NCBI GenBank assembly: GCA_963835495.1
Contig: CAWIFQ010000005.1
Span: 1,612,001 to 1,676,000 of the forward strand
Length of the DNA: 64,000 nt
Direction of reading: 5' to 3'
Source: Acaudatibacter sp963835495
GTDB taxonomy: Bacteria; Pseudomonadota; Alphaproteobacteria; Caulobacterales; Caulobacteraceae
Shown here: one piece after another, positions 59,249 to 64,000 of the stretch
How the letters are laid out: each line of letters opens with the position of its first letter
How positions within the stretch are numbered: position 1 is the stretch's first letter
Program-made: the position numbers and the translations under genes
Notes under the pieces: model-generated
The model's database searches: none
The model's input: only the letters and a program-made list of their open reading frames with translations
Told to the model about the DNA's origin: nothing

Positions 59249-60591
59249 GAGCCCCGCCGATGGACCTGCCCGGGTGATCTATCCCACCTCCCGCGCGGTG
59301 GCGGTCATGGCCGATCGGCGGCGCCGCTGGCGCTCGCGATCGGCCTGATCCAGCCCGGCTACTGGGTCGCCGGCGCGGCCTGGGTGGTGCTGATCGGCGG
59401 GCTCTGCCTGGCCGACGCGGTGCTGGGCGCGCCGCGCGACCTGGTCGACGCTGGCGCTGGACGGCGCCGGGCTCGCTGCCGACCGCCGGCTCGGCGCCGA
59501 TGAGCCTGAAGATCACCTTCGAGCGCCGCGCGCCCGCCGAAGCCGAGGCCGCGGCGCAGGTCAACGCGCGCCTCAATCTGCGACGCCGGCCGCACCTCGG
59601 CCCCCGTGCGCGGCGGCGAGGCCGAGGCGCATATTCGAGCTGACGCCCGCGCGGCGCGGCGAGGGCGAGATCGAGCGGATCTGGGCGCGCTGGCGCGGCC
59701 CGTTCGGGCTGGTCTGGAAGCAGGTCACCGAGGCGCCCAAGCGGATGATCGCCATCACGCCCAATGTCGCGGCGGTGAAGGACGAGGCGATCCGGCTCTT
59801 CGCCCGCGACGCCGCCTTCGGCCTGAAGGCCCAGCTCGAGACCGGCGAGGGCTCCGAGTTCCACGCCCTGCGCGAGCTGGCGCCGGCATGGACCGGCGCA
59901 CGATCGACTGGAAGCAGTCGGCCCGCCACGGCAAGCTGCTGGCCAAGGAATTCCGCACCGAGCGCAACCACCCGGTGATCTTCGCCATCGATACCGGCCG
60001 GCTGATGTGCGAGCCGCTGCTGGGCGTGCCCGCGGATCGACCGGGCGATCAACGCCTCGCTGCTGATGGCGTTCGTCTCGCTGAAGATGGGCGACCGGGT
60101 CGGCTTCTTCGGCTTCGACGTGCAGCCGCGGCTGTTCTCCGGCGCGGTCAGCGGGCGCGCACGCCTTCCCGTTCCTGCAGCGCATCGCCGCGCGGCTGGA
60201 CTACTCGACCGAGGAGACCAACTACACCCTGGCGCTGACCCAGCTGGGCGCGGCGCTCGAGCGACGCTCGCTGATCGTGGTCTTCACCGACTTCGCCGAC
60301 ACCACCAGCGCCGAGCTGATGCTCGAGAACATCGGCCGGCTGATCAAGCGCCACCTGGTGCTGTTCGTGATCTTCCGCGACGAGGAGCTGGAGGCGATCG
60401 AACGTCGCGAGCCGGTCGATGCCGAAGCGGTGTCGCGCGCGGTGACCGCCCAGGCGCTGCTGCGCGAGCGCGACCTGGTGATCGCCCGCCTGGTGCGCCT
60501 GGGCGTCCACATCGTCGACGCCCCGGCCGCCTCGGTCGGCCCGGCGCTGCTGCAGGCCTACATCGACCTCAAGCGGCGGGATCTGATGTGA
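59245..60591 (+). CDS. DUF58 (VWA-like) protein, heavily frame-broken
   Basis: About 449 codons in several frames. N-terminal paired helices are near IYPTSRAVAVMA and GYWVAGAAWVVLIGGLCLADAV. The DUF58 signature falls at TIDWKQSARHGKLLAKEF, preceded by FHALRELA and followed by VIFAIDTGRLMCEPLLG. The C-terminal half (VFTDFADTTSAELML, FVIFRDEELEAIERREP) is a von Willebrand-like fold. Breaks are scattered near 59270, 59315, 59455, 59640, 59885, 60035 and 60165. Its TGA overlaps a possible ATG of the next gene. Together with MoxR it likely acts on an envelope target. Confidence 0.85.
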
Positions 60592-60602
60592 TGGGAGGCG
60601 GC

Positions 60603-61636
60603 ATGAAGAACCTCCAGCTCAAGAGCCGGCGGTTCCGGGCCGAGCGGGAAGGGGACTGGCGGCGGCTGGAGACCCTGCTCGCCCGCGTCGAAGGGCGCTC
60701 GGCGGCGGGGCTCAGCGACGAGGAGCTGCTGGCCATTCCGGTGCTCTACCGCTCCACCCTGTCGTCGCTCTCGGTGGCGCGGGCGACGTCGCTGGACCAC
60801 AGCCTGATCGACTACCTCGAGAGCCTGTCCACCCGCGCCTATTTCTTCGTCTACGGCACCCGCGCCGGCATTGGCGTGCGGCTGGGCCGTTTCTTCGGCG
60901 AGACGTGGCCGGCGGCGGTGCGGGGGCTGTGGCGCGAGACGCTGGTCTCCCTGGCCATCACCATCGGCGCGGCGGTGGTCGGCTATCTGCTGGTAAGCGG
61001 CGATCCCAGCTGGTTCGGCGGCATGGTCGGCGGCGACCTGGCCAGCGGCCGCGATCCCACCGCGACCACGGCCTACCTGCGCCACACCCTGTACGACGAC
61101 GGCGGCAAGCAGGCCCCGCTGGCGCTGCTGGCGACCTACCTGTTCACCCACAACGCCCAGATCGCCATCTTCTGCCTTCGCCCTTGGCTTCGCCTTCTGC
61201 CTGCCGACCGCCTTCCTGCTGGCCCAGAACGGCCTGATGCTGGGCGCCTTCTTCGCCCTGTTCGTCGCGCACGGGCTGGGCTTCCAGCTGGGCGGCTGGA
61301 TCTTCATCCATGGCGTCACCGAACTCTTCGCGATCATCCTGGGCGGGGCGGCGGGCTTTCGCATCGGCTGGCGCGTGGCTTTCCCGGGCGACCGCACCCG
61401 CATCGACGCCGCCGCCGAAGCCGGCCGCGCGGCCGCGCCGGTGATGGCCGGGGTGGTGCTGATGCTGGTGGTGGCCGGGCTGCTGGAGGGCTTCGCGCGG
61501 CAGCTGATCCAGGACGACTGGGCCCGCTACGCCATCGCCGCTTTCCAGCCTGGTCATCTGGACCGGCTACTTCTACCTGCCGCGCCGGGCGTTCTCGCGC
61601 ACGGCCCCATCTCGCGAGATTGGGAGAACCGCATGA
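60603..61636 (+). CDS. SpoIIM-family (stage II sporulation M) membrane protein
   Basis: About 345 residues. The cytosolic start KNLQLKSRRFRAEREGDWRRLE leads to several helices (VSLAITIGAAVVGYLLV, CLPTAFLLAQNGLMLGAFFALFV, GVTELFAIILGGAAGFRIGW, VMAGVVLMLVVAGLLEGF). Breaks lie near 61180 and 61550. The ATG at 60603 has GGAGGC 6 bases before it and is preferred to the ATG at 60591. In non-spore-formers this family sits in MoxR-DUF58 clusters, where its role is unknown. The end overlaps the RDD gene (ATGA). Confidence 0.85.
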
Positions 61637-62552
61637 CCGCGAGCGGATCGACCAAGGCGCCGGGCGCCAGCCAGATGCGCGAGTTCGTCACGCCCGAGGG
61701 CGTCGACCTTCGCCTGCGCGTCGGCTCGGCCGGCGAGCGGGCGGCGGCGTTCCTGCTCGACGCGGTGATCATCATCGTCACATTGGTCGTGTTCGTCATC
61801 GCGGTCGGCTTCGCCGGCGCCGGGCTGGCCTCGCTGGGCGTCCCGGAGCTGAGAAACGGCCTCGGCAGCGCGGTGTTCATCGTCTGGCTGCTGGGCTTCT
61901 TCTTCCTGCGCAACTTCTACTTCATCACCTTCGAGCTGGGCGGCCGCGCGGCGACGCCGGGCAAGCGGATCCTCGGCCTGCGGGTCGCCGCGCGCGACGG
62001 CGGCCGGCTGACGCGGAGGCCGTGTTCGCCCGCAACGCCATGCGCGAGATCGAGGTCTTCCTGCCGCTGACCTTCCTGCTGGCCTCCCACGGCGTCGGCG
62101 ACGACCCGGTCGCCGGGTGGGTGATGCTGCTGGGCCTGGCCTGGACCGGCGGCTTCGCGCTGTTCCCGCTGTTCAACCGCGACCGCCTGCGGGTCGGCGA
62201 CTTCGTCGCCGGCACCTGGGTGGTGAAGACCCCGCGCGACAAGCTGACGCATCGACCTGCTCGACGCCCTCGAGACTGCCCAGGGCGAATGGCGGCTTCG
62301 TCTTCACCCCCGACGCAGGCCAGCGCCTACGGCATCAAGGAGCTGCACGTGCTGGAGGACGTGCTGCGCCGCAAGGACCCCAAGACCATGCAGGCGGTGG
62401 CCGACCGCATCCGCGCCAAGATCGCCTGGCGCCTGCTGCCGGAGGAGACCGATGTCGGCTTCCTCTCCGCCTACTACGCCGCCCTGCGCGGCCGCCTGGA
62501 GACCCGCCTGCTGTTCGGCCACCGCCGGAAGGACAAGTTCGACAAGGCCTGA
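61633..62552 (+). CDS. RDD-family membrane protein, frame broken
   Basis: About 306 codons. The N-terminal tail (MTASGSTKAPGASQMREFV) precedes the RDD domain: RVGSAGERAAAFLLDAVIIIV (the RDD motif is reduced to Arg...LD), FELGGRAATPGKRILGLRV and FARNAMREIEVFLPLTFLL with its conserved Arg. A C-terminal helical stretch follows (GIKELHVLEDVLRRKDPKTM). Breaks lie near 62020, 62255 and 62320. It ends the MoxR operon and faces the convergent YciC-like gene across 9 bases. Confidence 0.82.
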
Positions 62553-62561
62553 GGACCGGGA

Positions 62562-63389
62562 TCAGTCGAACACCGCGGCCAGCTCCGCCGCCCCGACGCC
62601 TTCCTTGACGTATCTCAGCTCGTAGTAGACCGACGCGACCCCCGCCGAGCCGATCAGCGCATTGGCGGTCTGGGCGATCAGGTTGGTGACGGCCTGGATG
62701 ATGACGACGCTCATCACGCCGCCCGCGCCGGGGCCGCCGCCCGGGCCATCGATCGACAGCACGCCGCCGGCGACCAGGGCCGTCGCGATCCCCTGGAAGA
62801 TGAAGCCGATGACGATGGAGATCAGCGCGAGGCCGAAAATCGCGCCGCGATGATTGCGGGTCAGGTCGGCGCTGCGGGTGAAGGCGCCGAATACGCCGGT
62901 GCGTTCCATCACCGCCACCGGCGTGGCGACGCTCCAGGCCAGCGCCAGTAGCACCCCCGGCACGACGAACACCAGATAGCCGAAGAAGCAGCACACCGCG
63001 GCGATCAGGCCGACTCCGATCAGGGGCAGGAAGAAGCGCAGGCCGGTGTTCAGTGCTTCGCCGAACGTGACCTTGCGGCCGGAGAGGTCGCTGACCGTGC
63101 CGTAGATCACGGCGCCCTGCAGCACCGCGTTGGCCATCGCGCCGATCAGCCAGGAAACCGGCAGGAAGGCGAAGGCGACGGGGCTGAACCCGGTTGAATC
63201 GACGACGCCCGAGTTGGCGAACGCCGGAAACAGACCCACCAGCTGCAGCAGGCTCGAAGCCGCGGTCGGCAGGCCGACCAGCAGCAGCGCGAGCAGCAGG
63301 AAGGTCAGGAAGTTGCGCCCTAGCACCCCAAACAGCCGGGAAATCACCCGGCCGATATCGAAGCCGGTGCTGGTGGGGATCGCCGTCAT
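62562..63389 (-). CDS. YciC-like multi-pass membrane protein
   Basis: An intact 275-residue protein with about six helices. It begins MTAIPTSTGFDIGRVISRLF and has LLLALLLVGLPTAASSLLQL, GYLVFVVPGVLLALAWSVA and RSADLTRNHRGAIFGLALIS as its most conserved parts. The pattern resembles the glycerophosphodiester-phosphodiesterase membrane domain / YciC group. Function is not known. A paralogue lies directly upstream on the same strand (63463 onward). Confidence 0.72.
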   Translation of the reverse strand: MTAIPTSTGFDIGRVISRLFGVLGRNFLTFLLLALLLVGLPTAASSLLQLVGLFPAFANSGVVDSTGFSPVAFAFLPVSWLIGAMANAVLQGAVIYGTVSDLSGRKVTFGEALNTGLRFFLPLIGVGLIAAVCCFFGYLVFVVPGVLLALAWSVATPVAVMERTGVFGAFTRSADLTRNHRGAIFGLALISIVIGFIFQGIATALVAGGVLSIDGPGGGPGAGGVMSVVIIQAVTNLIAQTANALIGSAGVASVYYELRYVKEGVGAAELAAVFD

Positions 63390-63462
63390 CGCAAAGCAGC
63401 TCCCCTCGGTGCGTCAGCCTCGCCACCGATAGGGGATCGGCAGCGCCCGTGACAACGCCGCT

Positions 63463-64000
63463 TCAGTCGAATGTCGCCGCCACGCCGCCCGCGGTGAACC
63501 CCTCTTTGACGCCGCGCAGCTCGAGATAGGCGGCGGCGATTATGCTGGCCCATATGGCGGCCAGCGCCGCGCTCAGCGCCGGCTGGAGCCCGAAGGTCAA
63601 CAGAGCAGGCTGAACGCCGGTCGCGAGAAGCGGAACCCCGACCGCGATACGCAGGACGAAGGACAGCACGGCGCCGGTCACCCCGAACAGCAATGCGAGC
63701 CCGAACAACGCGCCGCGATGGCCACGGGTCAGCTCCGCGCTGCGGCGGAAGATGTCGACGAACCCCTTGCCCTCCACGGCCGCGACGGCGGGGCAGACCA
63801 TCCACGCCAGCGACAGCAGGACGCCCGGCACGATCAGGAGCAGGGTCGCCAAGAAGATCGGCCACGCGCCCGGCCACGCCGGCCACGAAGATCAGCGGGC
63901 TCCGGGCGAACATCGCGGTGAGCTGTGGACCGATCTCCGCGCTTCGCCCGGCGGCGTCCGCGGTCGCGACCAGGGCGACAGCGCCCCCGAAGATCCAGCT
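63463..64000 (-). CDS. YciC-like membrane protein paralogue, 5' end outside window
   Basis: The C-terminal two thirds of a protein like its neighbour. Shared blocks are LLLIVPGVLLSLAWMVCPAV, RSAELTRGHRGALFGLALL and AAYLELRGVKEGFTAGGVA, matching the neighbour's VVPGVLLALAWSVATPV, RSADLTRNHRGAIFGLALI and VYYELRYVKEGVGAAE. One frame break lies near 63855, and sequence toward 64000 (RSPLIFVAGVAGR) reads in the next frame. The N-terminus is cut by the window edge. Tandem duplication of this family is likely. Confidence 0.7.

Overview
The window comes from a high-GC, GANTC-clade-like alphaproteobacterium. The Cpa/Tad pilus genes, ModE, the LemA/TPM set, the MoxR-DUF58-SpoIIM-RDD cluster and the many acyl-CoA genes together suggest Caulobacteraceae; Phenylobacterium is plausible, but that is an inference from gene content and style. 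No rRNA, tRNA, CRISPR array, integrase or IS transposase was recognised. Many conserved genes change reading frame once or several times without losing their downstream homology. In gltB nine of ten breaks are cured by removing one base. This looks like insertion-biased long-read sequencing error rather than gene decay, so each broken gene is annotated below as one locus.

Layout. 1-845: end of a patatin-like lipase. 968-3741 (minus): an acyl-CoA dehydrogenase / DUF6285 / aminoglycoside-phosphotransferase-like operon. 3930-7314: ASCH protein, short CDF-type cation transporter, Old Yellow Enzyme-like oxidoreductase and a saccharopine-dehydrogenase-like reductase. 7458-12488: a signalling island with STAS protein, metallo-hydrolase, CHASE2-PP2C phosphatase, OmpA lipoprotein, FecR protein and RsbW-like ATPase, but no sigma factor. 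12607-18382: luciferase-like monooxygenase, two alpha/beta hydrolases, a 2-oxoglutarate oxygenase and an acyl-CoA synthetase. 18702-25656: a minimal Tad pilus operon, cpaB-cpaC-cpaE-cpaF-tadB-tadC, without cpaD, pilin or prepilin peptidase. 25842-27545: malic enzyme. 27624-29216: cobalt-type nitrile hydratase operon.

29213-35464: MFS transporter, FAD oxidoreductase, two enoyl-CoA hydratase-like proteins, a MITE-like nested palindrome, an amidohydrolase and a secreted NlpC/LRAT-like protein. 35376-37677 (minus): LemA plus two TPM-domain proteins. 37802-42935 (minus): histidine phosphatase and a two-gene heterodimeric ABC exporter. 43056-46463: YciI protein, modE, a ModE-linked outer-membrane protein with a near-perfect molybdate box in front of it, an enoyl-CoA hydratase and a VOC protein. 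46478-49894: a glycerate-kinase-like enzyme, a serine hydrolase and a secreted sialidase-like protein. 50082-56273: gltBD glutamate synthase. 56367-62552: DUF4129-DUF4350-MoxR-DUF58-SpoIIM-RDD operon. 62562-64000 (minus): two tandem paralogous membrane proteins, the second cut by the window edge.

The best candidates for something undescribed are the molybdate-box / outer-membrane protein / ModE unit at 43361-45182 and the sigma-less partner-switching island at 7458-12488. Several GC-rich palindromic intergenic repeats lie between genes, and at two places they run into coding ends.
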